Of a DNA stretch of 64,000 nt, positions 34,225-42,967 are shown piece after piece (within the stretch, counting starts at the first letter, position 1; the number at the start of each line of letters is the position of its first letter). The stretch is taken from the NCBI RefSeq assembly GCF_036030735.1, contig NZ_CP107928.1, forward strand, positions 3,658,001 to 3,722,000, written 5' to 3'. This stretch comes from Streptomyces sp. NBC_00425 (lineage in GTDB: Bacteria > Actinomycetota > Actinomycetes > Streptomycetales > Streptomycetaceae). The translations under genes and the position numbers were made by a program. Under the pieces are notes generated by a model. That model saw nothing but the letters and a program-made list of their open reading frames with translations, made no database searches and was not told where the DNA came from.

Positions 34225-34254
34225 CCGGGGCCTGTCGTTCGGATCAGGCCCCGG
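34225..34254. terminator. Bidirectional terminator hairpin
   Basis: ccggggcctg / caggccccgg (10 bp) with a 10-nt loop lies between the convergent PPA1309 and PDZ-protease genes. Confidence 0.75.
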
Positions 34255-34257
34255 CCG

Positions 34258-35349
34258 CTACTTAGTGCACTTCGGCAGGGCGGCGGTGTCGCCGCTGCGG
34301 ATGTCGTCGAGGGCGGCGAGGGCGTCGTCGATCGTGTCGACCTTGACCAGCCGGAGCCCCGAGGGGGTGTCGCTCGCGGCGGCCTTGCAGTTGTCGGCCG
34401 GCGTCAGGAAGAACTGGGCGCCCTGGCTGCGCGCGCCGACGGTCTTCATCTCGATGCCGCCGATCGGGCCGACCTTGCCGTCGTCGTCGATGGTCCCGGT
34501 GCCGGCGACGAACTTTCCGCCGGTGAGACTGCCCGGGGTGAGCTTGTCGTAGATGCCCAGCGCGAACATCAGGCCGGCGCTGGGGCCGCCGACGTCGGCG
34601 AGCTTGATGTCGACGGTGAAGGGGAAGGTGTGGTCGGTCCCGGCCGAGATCCCGACGATGGCGCGCTTCTCTCCGCTGTCGTCGGAGGCCGCGGTGGTGA
34701 TCGAGACCTTCTGCGTGGTCGTCGCCGTCCTGCGCGCCTTCTCGGCGGCCGCCTGCTCCTTGGCCGGGACGATCGTGAAGACGACGTTCTCGCCGGCCTT
34801 GTGCTTGGTCACCAGCTTCGCGACGTCACCCGGCTCCTTCACCGCGGTGCCGTCCACGGCCTTGATCACGTCTCCGGCGTGCAGCCTGCCCTCCGCCGGG
34901 GAACCCTTCACCACGGTCGAGACGATCACCCAGGACGTCACCGGGACCTTCAGCTCCTTCAGGGCGGCGACCTTGGCGCTCTCCTGGGACTGGCTGAACT
35001 CCTCGGCGTTCTCCTGGGTGGACTGCTCCTCGGTCTTGCCGTCCGGGTACAGCGTGTCGTGCGGGACGACCTTGTTGTCGTGCGCGAGCCACCCGTAGAC
35101 GGCCTCGACGAGGTTCATCCGGTAGTCGGCGCTGGTCACCCGCACGGTGGTCATGTTCAGGTGGCCGCTGGTCGCATAGGTCTTGCGCCCGGAGATCTGC
35201 AGCACCGGCTCGCCGTCGTGATCGCCCAGCGTGTTCACCGTGGGTCCCGGGGACATCTCCGAGTACGGCACGGGGATGAGCACTCCCGCGCACAGAAGCG
35301 CGATGAGGATCAAGGTGGAGGCGAGCATCGTCGCGGTGCGGCGTGGCAT
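34258..35349 (-). CDS. PDZ-domain Lon-type (S16) secreted/membrane protease, YlbL family
   Basis: 363 residues. One N-terminal helix (LASTLILIALLCAGVLI) acts as a signal anchor. A PDZ domain follows at about 130-200 (VVKGSPAEGRLHAGDVIKAV). A Lon-type proteolytic domain at 240-340 carries the catalytic Ser in GGPSAGLMFAL and the Lys in GGIEMKTVGA. It has no ATPase domain, so it acts outside the cytoplasm on unknown substrates. The M. tuberculosis orthologue is Rv3194c, also beside the UPF0182 gene. The start is supported by a TACTGT hexamer 6 nt upstream. Confidence 0.92.
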   Translation of the reverse strand: MPRRTATMLASTLILIALLCAGVLIPVPYSEMSPGPTVNTLGDHDGEPVLQISGRKTYATSGHLNMTTVRVTSADYRMNLVEAVYGWLAHDNKVVPHDTLYPDGKTEEQSTQENAEEFSQSQESAKVAALKELKVPVTSWVIVSTVVKGSPAEGRLHAGDVIKAVDGTAVKEPGDVAKLVTKHKAGENVVFTIVPAKEQAAAEKARRTATTTQKVSITTAASDDSGEKRAIVGISAGTDHTFPFTVDIKLADVGGPSAGLMFALGIYDKLTPGSLTGGKFVAGTGTIDDDGKVGPIGGIEMKTVGARSQGAQFFLTPADNCKAAASDTPSGLRLVKVDTIDDALAALDDIRSGDTAALPKCTK

Positions 35350-35355
35350 GACTCG

Positions 35356-35361
35356 ACAGTA
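35356..35361 (-). promoter_or_regulatory. -10 element TACTGT of a leaderless protease transcript
   Basis: On the minus strand TACTGT lies 6 nt before the ATG at 35349, and there is no Shine-Dalgarno sequence. Confidence 0.55.
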
Positions 35362-35403
35362 CGGGACGCCTCTGTCAGCGCACGGTCAGGGCTGCCACCC
35401 GGG

Positions 35404-35568
35404 TCACGCGCGGGAGTGCGGCTTCTCCATGGCGGCCCGGAAGCGGGCATATCCGTCCAGCTCGGGGCCGTCACCGCGGGCCTTGCGGGTCCGGTTGGCC
35501 CAACTCCCCCACAGCCCCGCGCCGATCGCGGCGACAAGCGGAATCAGCAACCAGGCGAGCGCCGCCAT
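35404..35568 (-). CDS. Small membrane protein
   Basis: 54 residues: one hydrophobic helix (MAALAWLLIPLVAAIGAGLWG) and a basic tail (ANRTRKARGDGPELDGYARF). The ATG at 35568 follows GGGAGG with 5-nt spacing; the extra ten codons upstream to 35598 have no RBS. It lies between moaE and the PDZ protease on the same strand. The family is not recognised by name; codon bias and RBS support a real gene. Confidence 0.72.
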   Translation of the reverse strand: MAALAWLLIPLVAAIGAGLWGSWANRTRKARGDGPELDGYARFRAAMEKPHSRA

Positions 35569-35650
35569 GCCGACCTCCCAACCCCAGTGAGCGACCACAA
35601 CTGACTGATCAGCAGATTAACCATCCGCAGTGACAACGCTCACGGCAGGG

Positions 35651-35670
35651 GTCCGGTTACGCAACCGGAC
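35651..35670 (-). terminator. Terminator of moaE
   Basis: gtccggtt-acgc-aaccggac, a perfect 8-bp stem, lies 15 bp after the moaE stop. Confidence 0.7.
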
Positions 35671-35684
35671 GGGTGGCCGGCGGA

Positions 35685-36146
35685 TCAGCAGGCCCCGACC
35701 CACTCCTCGGTGCCGTCGGAGAACTTCTGGTGCTTCCAGATGGGCACGTCGTGCTTCAGGTCGTCGATCAGCTTCCGGCACGCCTCGAAGGCCTCTCCGC
35801 GGTGCGGACAGGACACCGCGACGACGACCGCCAGGTCGCCCACGGCCAGCTCCCCCACCCGGTGGACGGCCGCCAGGGCCCGCACCGGGTACTCGGCGGC
35901 GACCTTCTCCGCGATCCGCCGCATCTCCGCCTCGGCGCTCGGGTGGCAGGAGTATCCGAGCGCGTCGACGTCGGCGCCGCCGTCATGGTTGCGCACGGTG
36001 CCCACGAAGAGCGCCGTGCCGCCGGCCGCGTCGTCCCCGACCGCCTTGAAGACCTCGTCCAGGGAGAGCGGAGTGTCGCGAACGGCGATCAGCTTGATGG
36101 GGTCCTGCGCCGCCCGCTCGCCGGGATGCTCGTCGATGGCTGCCAT
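35685..36146 (-). CDS. moaE: Molybdopterin synthase catalytic subunit
   Basis: 153 residues. MoaE transfers sulfur from the MoaD thiocarboxylate to precursor Z, forming molybdopterin. Family landmarks are GGTALFVGTVRNHDGG, LGYSCHPSAEAEM, HRVGELAVGDLAVVVAVSCPHR and the C-terminal VPIWKHQKF with the catalytic Lys. The ATG at 36146 starts the conserved region; no RBS precedes it and CACGAT 6 nt upstream could be a -10 for a leaderless message. No moaD or other molybdopterin gene is near. Confidence 0.92.
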   Translation of the reverse strand: MAAIDEHPGERAAQDPIKLIAVRDTPLSLDEVFKAVGDDAAGGTALFVGTVRNHDGGADVDALGYSCHPSAEAEMRRIAEKVAAEYPVRALAAVHRVGELAVGDLAVVVAVSCPHRGEAFEACRKLIDDLKHDVPIWKHQKFSDGTEEWVGAC

Positions 36147-36351
36147 ACCCCCATCGTGCCGCACCCCGGGGAACAGGCGAAATGACGTGATCACCCGGTA
36201 CGCACGCGTGGCTCGTCGGAGGGACCTCCAAGTCGGCCCGTCCGGGTCCCTGAAGAGAGGCGCAGGGGCGCCGCCCCCGGGGAAGGACCACGGGCACCGC
36301 CCCCGGGCGAAGGGGCGGCGGGCGGAGGAGCAGGCCGCACGCCGCCCGCGC

Positions 36352-37461
36352 TCAGCGCCGCCGGGCCTTGCGGGCCCGCCGCACCACGGCCGCCGCGCCC
36401 AGCAGTGCGACCGTCGCCCCGGCCGCCCCCGCAGCCGTGGCGTCCTTGCGCCCGAGCCGCCGTCCGACGACGGTGTGCCGGCCGGCCACCTCCGCCAGCA
36501 GCTCCGCCAGGACCTCCTCGTTGGTCCAGCCCGGCCGCCACCCCGCGTCGTGCAGCCGGCTTCCGCTCACCACCCAGGGGTACATCGTGTACGCCAGGTC
36601 GCCCGCCGGGGACGGCGTCAGCCCGATCCGGTGCAGCCGCGCGGCAGCGCCCAGGGCGACCGCCGACGGCAGCTCCATGCGCCGGATCCCGCTGAGCTCC
36701 TCGACCTCCTCCTGCTCCAGCCACCCGTCGCACCCGACGGCGAGCTCCCCGTCGACCTTCTCCAGGACGGCGTACTCCAGGGCGCTCACCAGGTCCTCGA
36801 CGTGGCAGAACTGCCAGGCCGGCCGTGACCCGGCGACGACCAGCAGCCGCGGCGACTCGAAGTACCGGGTCAGCGCCGTGTCCGTGCCGCCGACCAGGGT
36901 CGCGGGCCGCACCACGGTGACGTTCAGACCGGGATGCGCCCGGGGCGCGCGGCGCGCGAGCCGTTCGATCTCCAGGAGGTCCCCGACGCCGGTCGCCTCC
37001 GCCGTCGCCCGCAGCTCCGCGTCCTCCGAGAGCGGCAGCTCGTTGTCCTCCAGCGCTCCGTAGACCATCGCGGAGGTGCACAGCACGACGCGGCGCACCC
37101 CGGCCGCCGCGGCGGCCGTCAGGACGGTCTGCGTTCCGCGCACGTTGTAGGCCGTCCGGGCGGCGGCGTCACTCCCCAGGTCGAGGTCGAGCGCGAGGTG
37201 GACCACGACGTCCGCGCCGCGCAGCTTGTCGGCGATCGCCGGATCACGGACGTCGAGGATGTGCCATTGCGCCGCGTCGCACTCGCCTCGCCGCTCGTCG
37301 ATGGCGACGACCTGCTTGACCTCCTCCGACGCGGCGAGCCGCTCCGTGAGCAGCGCGCCCACCCCGGTCGCCGCGCCGGTCACGGCGACGACGGGCCCGC
37401 GGGCGCCGGCCCGGGGCGAAGGGTTTCGCGCTGCGCGAACCTGCGGATCTGGGGAACTCAC
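36352..37461 (-). CDS. NAD-dependent epimerase/dehydratase (extended SDR) family protein
   Basis: 369 residues. A Rossmann fold with the nucleotide motif VTGAATGVGALLTERL (G-x-x-G-x-x-G type) and an acidic residue after the second strand (VVAIDERR) suggests NAD. The catalytic Ser is in LCTSAMVYGALE, where the Y is followed by GALE rather than the standard YxxxK, so catalysis may be altered. A C-terminal tail ends in a helix (AAGATVALLGAAAVVRRARK) that looks like a membrane anchor followed by basic residues. The GTG at 37461 is preceded by GGAGA. It is divergent from the zincin gene. Substrate is unknown. Confidence 0.85.
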   Translation of the reverse strand: MSSPDPQVRAARNPSPRAGARGPVVAVTGAATGVGALLTERLAASEEVKQVVAIDERRGECDAAQWHILDVRDPAIADKLRGADVVVHLALDLDLGSDAAARTAYNVRGTQTVLTAAAAAGVRRVVLCTSAMVYGALEDNELPLSEDAELRATAEATGVGDLLEIERLARRAPRAHPGLNVTVVRPATLVGGTDTALTRYFESPRLLVVAGSRPAWQFCHVEDLVSALEYAVLEKVDGELAVGCDGWLEQEEVEELSGIRRMELPSAVALGAAARLHRIGLTPSPAGDLAYTMYPWVVSGSRLHDAGWRPGWTNEEVLAELLAEVAGRHTVVGRRLGRKDATAAGAAGATVALLGAAAVVRRARKARRR

Positions 37462-37653
37462 CAGGTGTCTCCAGCGGTTGTCTTGGCATACGGGCGCGAG
37501 TGACGCGTACGTACCAGGTGGCATCCATCCTGCCGCAGGGCAGGAGTCGGCGAAGCACCGAGGCCCGATCGAGCCGGGGTGTCTACGCTGGGTGGTGTTG
37601 CAGGGCAGTCGCCGCCGGCCGAAATCCGGTGGCCTTACCAGCCGAGGAACCCC

Positions 37654-39114
37654 GTGAGTGACACCCCATTCGGATTCGGCCTTCCGCCGGAGGAGCCGGA
37701 GGACGGCGACGAGGGCAAGAAGGACCCGCAGAGCGGCGGTGGTCAGGGACCGGCCAACCCGTTCGGTTTCGGCGGCCTGCCCGGCGCCGGCGGCTTCGGC
37801 GCGCCCGGCGCGGACAATCCGCTCGCCGCGATGTTCGGTTCGCTGAACCCCAACGACCTGGGGGCCGCGTTCCAGCAGCTCGGCCAGATGCTCTCCTACG
37901 AGGGCGGCCCGGTGAACTGGGACATGGCCAAGCAGATCGCCCGCCAGACGGTCGCCCAGGGCACCTCCGACGGCGTCAAGGACTCCAGCGTCGGTCCGTC
38001 CGAGCGCACCGCCGTCCAGGAGGCCGTCCGCCTCGCCGACCTGTGGCTCGACGACGCCACGTCGCTGCCGTCCGGCGCCGCCTCCGCCGTGGCGTGGTCC
38101 CGCGCGGAGTGGGTCGAGGCGACCCTGCCCGCCTGGAAGGAGCTCGTCGACCCGGTCGCCGAGCGCGTCGGCGCGGCCATGGGCGACGTCCTGCCGGAGG
38201 AGATGCAGGCCATGGCCGGCCCGCTGATCGGCATGATGCGCTCCATGGGCGGCGCGATGTTCGGCTCGCAGATCGGCCAGGCCGTGGGCGTGCTCGCGGG
38301 CGAGGTCGTCGGCTCGACCGACATCGGTCTGCCTCTCGGTCCGGCCGGGCGCGCCGCGCTGCTGCCGGTGAACATCGAGGCCTTCGGCAAGGACCTGGGC
38401 GTCGGCAAGGACGAGGTGCGGCTCTACCTCGCACTGCGCGAGGCCGCCCACCAGCGCCTCTTCGCCCATGTGCCGTGGCTGCGCTCGCACCTGTTCGGCG
38501 CGGTCGAGGGGTACGCACGGGGTATCAAGGTCGACACCGCCAAGCTGGAGGACGTGGTCGGGCAGTTCGACCCGCAGAATCCCGAGCAGCTGCAGGACGC
38601 CCTCCAGCAGGGCATGTTCCAGCCGGAGGACACCCCGGCGCAGAAGGCCGCCCTGGCCCGTCTGGAGACGGCTCTGGCGCTCGTCGAGGGCTGGGTGGAC
38701 GCCGTGGTGCACGCGGCCGCGAAGCCGCGCCTGTCGTCCGCCGACGCGCTGCGTGAGACCCTGCGCCGCCGCCGTGCCACGGGCGGTCCTGCCGAGCAGA
38801 CGTTCGCGACGCTGATCGGTCTGGAGCTGCGCCCTCGCCGTCTGCGCGACGCCTCCCGCCTGTGGGCCTCGCTGACGGACGCGCGCGGGGTCGACGGCCG
38901 GGACGCCCTGTGGGCCCACCCGGACATGCTGCCCACGGCCTCCGACCTGGACGACCCGGACGGCTTCGTGCACCGCGAGCAGATGGACTTCTCCGAGCTC
39001 GACAAGATGCTCGGCGAGGCGGCGAGCGGCGGCGGCCTCGGCGACGGGCCGAGCCTGAGGAAGGACGACGACACGGACGGCGGGAACGACTCCAGGGGCG
39101 ACGACACCAAGTGA
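37654..39114 (+). CDS. Zincin-like metalloprotease, type-2 family (PF10103)
   Basis: 486 residues. The Gly/Pro/Phe-rich first 70 residues are low complexity. The rest fits the actinobacterial zincin type-2 family (orthologue Rv3195). The likely zinc helix is LALREAAHQRLFAHVPWLRSH, which has the His-rich spacing of the family, not a textbook HExxH. The region after it (LFGAVEGYARGIKVD) and the Asp/Gly-rich tail are typical. The GTG at 37654 follows GAGGAA. The TGA overlaps the GTG of the Nudix gene. Proteolytic activity is predicted only. Confidence 0.85.
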   Translation: MSDTPFGFGLPPEEPEDGDEGKKDPQSGGGQGPANPFGFGGLPGAGGFGAPGADNPLAAMFGSLNPNDLGAAFQQLGQMLSYEGGPVNWDMAKQIARQTVAQGTSDGVKDSSVGPSERTAVQEAVRLADLWLDDATSLPSGAASAVAWSRAEWVEATLPAWKELVDPVAERVGAAMGDVLPEEMQAMAGPLIGMMRSMGGAMFGSQIGQAVGVLAGEVVGSTDIGLPLGPAGRAALLPVNIEAFGKDLGVGKDEVRLYLALREAAHQRLFAHVPWLRSHLFGAVEGYARGIKVDTAKLEDVVGQFDPQNPEQLQDALQQGMFQPEDTPAQKAALARLETALALVEGWVDAVVHAAAKPRLSSADALRETLRRRRATGGPAEQTFATLIGLELRPRRLRDASRLWASLTDARGVDGRDALWAHPDMLPTASDLDDPDGFVHREQMDFSELDKMLGEAASGGGLGDGPSLRKDDDTDGGNDSRGDDTK

Positions 39115-39626
39115 GCCTGCACGACGACGCGGTCCTCGTCCTGAAGGGGTACGAGCGCCAGGAAGAGCTGTGCCAGACGTACCTGGACCATCTGGCGGCC
39201 CGTCCCGACGGTGTGTGGAAGGCGTGCGCGGACGGGCACATCACGGCGAGTGCGCTGGTGATCGACCCGGAGCGCGGTCGGGTGCTGCTCACGCTGCACA
39301 AGAAGCTGCGGATGTGGCTGCAGACCGGCGGTCACTGCGAGCCCGGCGACGCGACGCTGGCGGGCGCCGCGCTGCGGGAGGGGACGGAGGAGTCGGGCAT
39401 GCCGGGGCTGAGCCTGCTGCCCGGCGGTCCGGTGCGCCTGGACCGGCATCTCACGCCCTGCGCCTGGCACTACGACGTCCAGTACGCGGCGCTCGCCCCG
39501 GCCGGGGCCGTGGAGGCCATCAGCGACGAGTCCCTCGACCTGCGCTGGTTCGCCTACGACGAGGTGGGGAGCGTGGCCGACGCGTCGGTCGTGCGCCTGC
39601 TGGAGGCGGCCCGCGCGCGACTGTGA
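39111..39626 (+). CDS. Nudix hydrolase
   Basis: 171 residues. The Nudix box is seen as GGHCEPGD, then ALREGTEESG, with Asp where the first Glu is usual and one extra residue in the spacer, as in a known subgroup. It should cleave an NDP-X substrate, which is unidentified. The GTG start lies in the stop of the preceding gene (GTGA), which indicates coupled translation with the zincin. Confidence 0.88.
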   Translation: MSLHDDAVLVLKGYERQEELCQTYLDHLAARPDGVWKACADGHITASALVIDPERGRVLLTLHKKLRMWLQTGGHCEPGDATLAGAALREGTEESGMPGLSLLPGGPVRLDRHLTPCAWHYDVQYAALAPAGAVEAISDESLDLRWFAYDEVGSVADASVVRLLEAARARL

Positions 39627-39636
39627 GCGGGAACGG

Positions 39637-39670
39637 GTAAGGGGCGAACCACCAGGTGGTCGCCCCTTAC
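39637..39670. terminator. Bidirectional terminator between Nudix and AIM24 genes
   Basis: gtaaggggcg / cgccccttac (10 bp) continues inward with accacc / ggtggt, giving an almost continuous hairpin between convergent genes. Confidence 0.82.
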
Positions 39671-39687
39671 GTCTGCCGTTCGGACGG

Positions 39688-40443
39688 TCAGCTCCAGACG
39701 TTGCCCTGGTTCTGTCCCCGCGCCCCCTGCTGGCCCATGCCGTACTGCGCGGCGAGGCCCGACCCGACCTGGGCGTTCTGCGGCGGCAGCAGCTCGCTGG
39801 GCTGTACCAGCGCGTAGCCGGCGCCCATGAAGCTGAGCTCCCAGCCCTCGCCGGTGTTGCCACGCCGGCGCCACACGCCGGAGGAGTGCGTCTGCGCCTG
39901 CATCTGCACCCGCAGTCCGGTGGACCAGGCCACGATGGCGTCGGCGTCGCAGTTGACGTACTTGTCGGGGGTGACCTGCATCATCAGCGGCGCGCCCGAG
40001 GTCATCAGGGCGACCTTGCCACGGCCGGTGATGTTGAGCTGGTACTTCCCCGAGCCGGAGATGCCGTAGAGGCTGTCGACGGCGATGACCTCATGGTGCA
40101 GCGAGGAGTCCATGGCCAGCACATAGCTGCTGTCCACGGTCAGCCCGTCCTGCTCCACGTCCATCACGTGGATGTGCTGGGCGAGGTTGGCGAGGTACAC
40201 CGTCCCCTGGCCGTGACAGCGCATCAGGCTCAGGCCCTCGCCCGTGTGGGCCCGGGCGCGGCCCTGCTGGTTGCTCTGGTACTCGGCGTCGAACTCCATC
40301 AGGCCCTGGTAGGCGACCATCGTGCCCTTGCGGGCGAGGATGTCGTCGTGGCCCTCCAGGGTGACCCGGAGCATCTGCTTGTTCTGCAGACTCCAGCGGT
40401 CCTGGGTCTGCGAGTCGTTGTGCGCGAAAAGTGAGCTCTGCAT
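39688..40443 (-). CDS. AIM24-family protein (third of operon)
   Basis: 251 residues. It is made of the AIM24 (TIGR00266-type) beta-rich domain, with repeated segments such as ARKGTMVAYQGLMEFD, MRCHGQGTVYLAN and VIAVDSLYGISGSGKYQLN. The C-terminal 35 residues are Gln/Gly-rich. The bacterial family has no established role; the eukaryotic namesake is mitochondrial. It follows its paralogue by 17 bp, with GGGGGACC as RBS, so the three genes 42823-39688 form one operon. A His/Gly hairpin terminator follows at 39637-39670. Confidence 0.85.
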   Translation of the reverse strand: MQSSLFAHNDSQTQDRWSLQNKQMLRVTLEGHDDILARKGTMVAYQGLMEFDAEYQSNQQGRARAHTGEGLSLMRCHGQGTVYLANLAQHIHVMDVEQDGLTVDSSYVLAMDSSLHHEVIAVDSLYGISGSGKYQLNITGRGKVALMTSGAPLMMQVTPDKYVNCDADAIVAWSTGLRVQMQAQTHSSGVWRRRGNTGEGWELSFMGAGYALVQPSELLPPQNAQVGSGLAAQYGMGQQGARGQNQGNVWS

Positions 40444-40460
40444 GATGTTCCCGGTCCCCC

Positions 40461-41141
40461 TCAGCCCCGTACCCGGAGGCGGTCGGTGCTGTCCTCACTG
40501 GGCTGGACGACGACGATGCCCTGGCCGGAGAAGGCCATCTGATAGGCCTCGCCGCTGCCCCGACCGATGAGCGACTGCGCCTTGAAGCTGCGCTTGCCCT
40601 TCACCTTGAGGTTCGGGGACCAGGCGACGAGCGCGTCGGGGTCGACGTACGTCTCGTCCTCGCCGCCGCCGCAGTCGACGACGATCGGCTTGCCCCGGGA
40701 GGTCAGCGCGACCCAGCCCTGCCCGGAGATCTTGGTGTTCCACAGCCCCTGACCGGCGAACTTCGCGAGCCCCTTGACGCGCTCGACGCCCCAGGTCAGG
40801 TGCGCGTCGAAGGCGAGCAGGTTGGTGGCGTTGACGGAGATGCCGTCGCCGTTGAGGTTGATGACGACGACGTTCGCCCCGTAGTCGGCGAGATAGAGCA
40901 GACCGTCGCCGGTGCACTTCATCAGGGGCGCGCCCTCGCCGGTCATCCAGTCGCGGGCGATCTGGCGGACGGCTGGCGGGTTGGGCTCGTACTGGACGAA
41001 ACCCTCGTAGGCGACCATCGAGCCCACGCGCGCGAAGAGGTCGTTACCGGTCTGCATGGCGACCTTCAGCATGTGGTTGCCGTGGTTCTCCATGCGGGCG
41101 GTGACGGGTGCGGGCGCGTAGCCCGCGAGCGGCTGGTTCAT
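40461..41141 (-). CDS. AIM24-family protein (second of operon)
   Basis: 226 residues, a single AIM24 domain with the same repeated elements (ARVGSMVAYEGFVQYE, KCTGDGLLYLADYGAN, KFAGQGLWNTKISGQGW). It is a diverged paralogue of the neighbours on both sides. The ATG at 41141 follows GAGGGAGC, 11 bp after the TerD-AIM24 stop. No Cys or His cluster, signal peptide or membrane helix is visible. Function is unknown. Confidence 0.85.
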   Translation of the reverse strand: MNQPLAGYAPAPVTARMENHGNHMLKVAMQTGNDLFARVGSMVAYEGFVQYEPNPPAVRQIARDWMTGEGAPLMKCTGDGLLYLADYGANVVVINLNGDGISVNATNLLAFDAHLTWGVERVKGLAKFAGQGLWNTKISGQGWVALTSRGKPIVVDCGGGEDETYVDPDALVAWSPNLKVKGKRSFKAQSLIGRGSGEAYQMAFSGQGIVVVQPSEDSTDRLRVRG

Positions 41142-41152
41142 GACGGGCTCCC

Positions 41153-42823
41153 TCAGACCTCGTACGGCTGGACGACGATGAAGTTGCCGGGAGCGCCCCG
41201 GAACTGGAGGTTGACGCTCTCTCCGGTGTCGCCCGGGTAGGCGTTGCGGCGCATCCGCACCTGGCTGGAGACGACCACCTGGGATGCCGCCGACCAGGCG
41301 ACGACGGCGTTGCAGTCGGCGAACGTGGTGGGCGTGACCGGCAGGACCACGGGGGTGCCGTGCGTCTTCACGACGATCGTCCCGGTGCCCTGGAACTGCA
41401 TGGTGAACAGCGCGCCGCCGGGGATGCCGTGCCCCTCGATGCGACGGACCTCGTACTGGAGGCTCTCGTCGAAGGCGAGGACGTTCTCGGCGGAGACGCA
41501 GATCGCGTCGCCCTGGAGCTCGATGGGGTGCACATGGGTGGAGTTCTCGGCGAGGAACACCTGCCCCTGGCCGGTGCAGCGCATCAGCTGCATCTCCTGG
41601 CCGGTGGCGTTGCCGACGATCCGGCCGGCGAACCCGGCGCCCTTGTAGCTGAAGTCGACCTTGCCCTGGTAGAGGACCATGCTGCCCTGGCGGGCGAGGA
41701 CGGGCTGGCCGCCGATGCCGAGGTCGACCCGGATCATCTTCCTGTTCTGCTGCGTCCAGCGCTGCCCCGTGGGCGTCTCCTTGAACTGCTGGAGCGCCGA
41801 CGCCACACCGGCGCCGCCCTGGGGCACGCCCTGGGGCACGCCGTAGGCCTGCTGGCCCGGGACCTGCCCGAAGGGGGGCTGCTGACCGTAGCCGGGCGGC
41901 GGGGTCGGCTGTCCGTAGCCGGGCGGGGCCTGGGGGGCGTGCGGGGCGGGGGGCTGCTGCCCGTAGCCGGGAGGCATGGGCGCGGCTGGCGCGGGGCCCT
42001 GGCCGTACGGCTGCGGCTGGGGCGGCTGGCCGTAGGGAGCCGGGGCGGGGGCGGGCGGCGGGACGTGGCCGCCGGGCGGGACCAGCGGCGCGACGATGGT
42101 CGGCGCTGCGTGAACCGGAGGCGCGGGAGCCGGGGCCGGCGGCGGGGTCGCGCCGGGCGGGGGCGCGAAGCCCTGCGGGGCGGGCTGCGGCTGCTGAGGA
42201 GCGGGCGCCGGCGCGGGGGGCGCCCCGAAGGCGGGCGGGGCGAAGCTCGGAGCGGCGCCGCCGGCCTGCGGCTGCTGCGGCGCGGCGGGCGCCTCCTCAG
42301 CGACCTCGCCGCCGAAGTTCTTCAGCAGCGCGTCCAGGCCGCCGTCGAAGCCCTGGCCGACGGCCGCGAACCGCCATACGTCCTTGAGGTAGAAGTCGCC
42401 CAGCATCACGGCCCGCTCACTGGTGAACTCGGAGCCGTTGAACGCGTAGCGGGCCACCTCCTCACCGCCCGCGACGATGCGCAGGTAGCCGGGGTTGATC
42501 TGGGACATCTGCCCGGCGCCGTCCAACGTCGCCGTGAAGGACAGCTTCTGGATCTGCGGCGGGATCCGGTCGAGGGTGATGCGGAAGGACTCCGTGTCGC
42601 CCGCCTGGGCGCCCAGGAGCTGGATGGACTCCTCGGGGGACTTGGGCTGGTTGAAGAAGACGAAGTACCGGTCGTCCGAGAGACGCTCGTCGGCGTCGAG
42701 ACCGAAGCAGCTGATGTCGAAGGTCAGGCCGGGGGCGGTGATCTGCACGCCTACGTACAGATCGGTACCCGCCGTGAGGTCACTGATCCTGGCCTTGTGG
42801 CCGCGTTGGAATTCCCTGGGCAT
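41153..42823 (-). CDS. TerD domain - Pro/Gln-rich linker - AIM24 domain fusion
   Basis: 556 residues. Residues 1-175 are a TerD-type domain, the calcium-binding fold of tellurite/stress proteins (LYVGVQITAPGLTFDISCFG, then DDRYFVFFNQ with the acidic pair). Residues about 180-345 are a Pro/Gln/Ala/Gly-rich linker with YGQPP/YGQQP repeats. Residues 350-556 are an AIM24 domain. The ATG at 42823 follows a GGGGGAC stretch; the in-frame upstream codons belong to the spacer. This is the first gene of the operon, and the TerD part links it to membrane/stress ter systems. The biochemical role is unknown. Confidence 0.88.
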   Translation of the reverse strand: MPREFQRGHKARISDLTAGTDLYVGVQITAPGLTFDISCFGLDADERLSDDRYFVFFNQPKSPEESIQLLGAQAGDTESFRITLDRIPPQIQKLSFTATLDGAGQMSQINPGYLRIVAGGEEVARYAFNGSEFTSERAVMLGDFYLKDVWRFAAVGQGFDGGLDALLKNFGGEVAEEAPAAPQQPQAGGAAPSFAPPAFGAPPAPAPAPQQPQPAPQGFAPPPGATPPPAPAPAPPVHAAPTIVAPLVPPGGHVPPPAPAPAPYGQPPQPQPYGQGPAPAAPMPPGYGQQPPAPHAPQAPPGYGQPTPPPGYGQQPPFGQVPGQQAYGVPQGVPQGGAGVASALQQFKETPTGQRWTQQNRKMIRVDLGIGGQPVLARQGSMVLYQGKVDFSYKGAGFAGRIVGNATGQEMQLMRCTGQGQVFLAENSTHVHPIELQGDAICVSAENVLAFDESLQYEVRRIEGHGIPGGALFTMQFQGTGTIVVKTHGTPVVLPVTPTTFADCNAVVAWSAASQVVVSSQVRMRRNAYPGDTGESVNLQFRGAPGNFIVVQPYEV

Positions 42824-42967
42824 GCGTAACGACCGTCCCCCATCCCGATTGCGAGTGCGTCGCGTCAGGCTAACGGCAAAGTCCGACAACGCACGATGTC
42901 GGTACAGACCCGGTACACAAGCGACGTCGCCGTACGCCCGCGCGGTTCACCCCACGCGCGCCGCAGG

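Noticed and set aside
36147..36351. Possible small genes in the GC-rich moaE-SDR spacer
   Set aside because: Only low-complexity frames without RBS or biased codons were found; the spacer appears to contain G/C-rich hairpins only.
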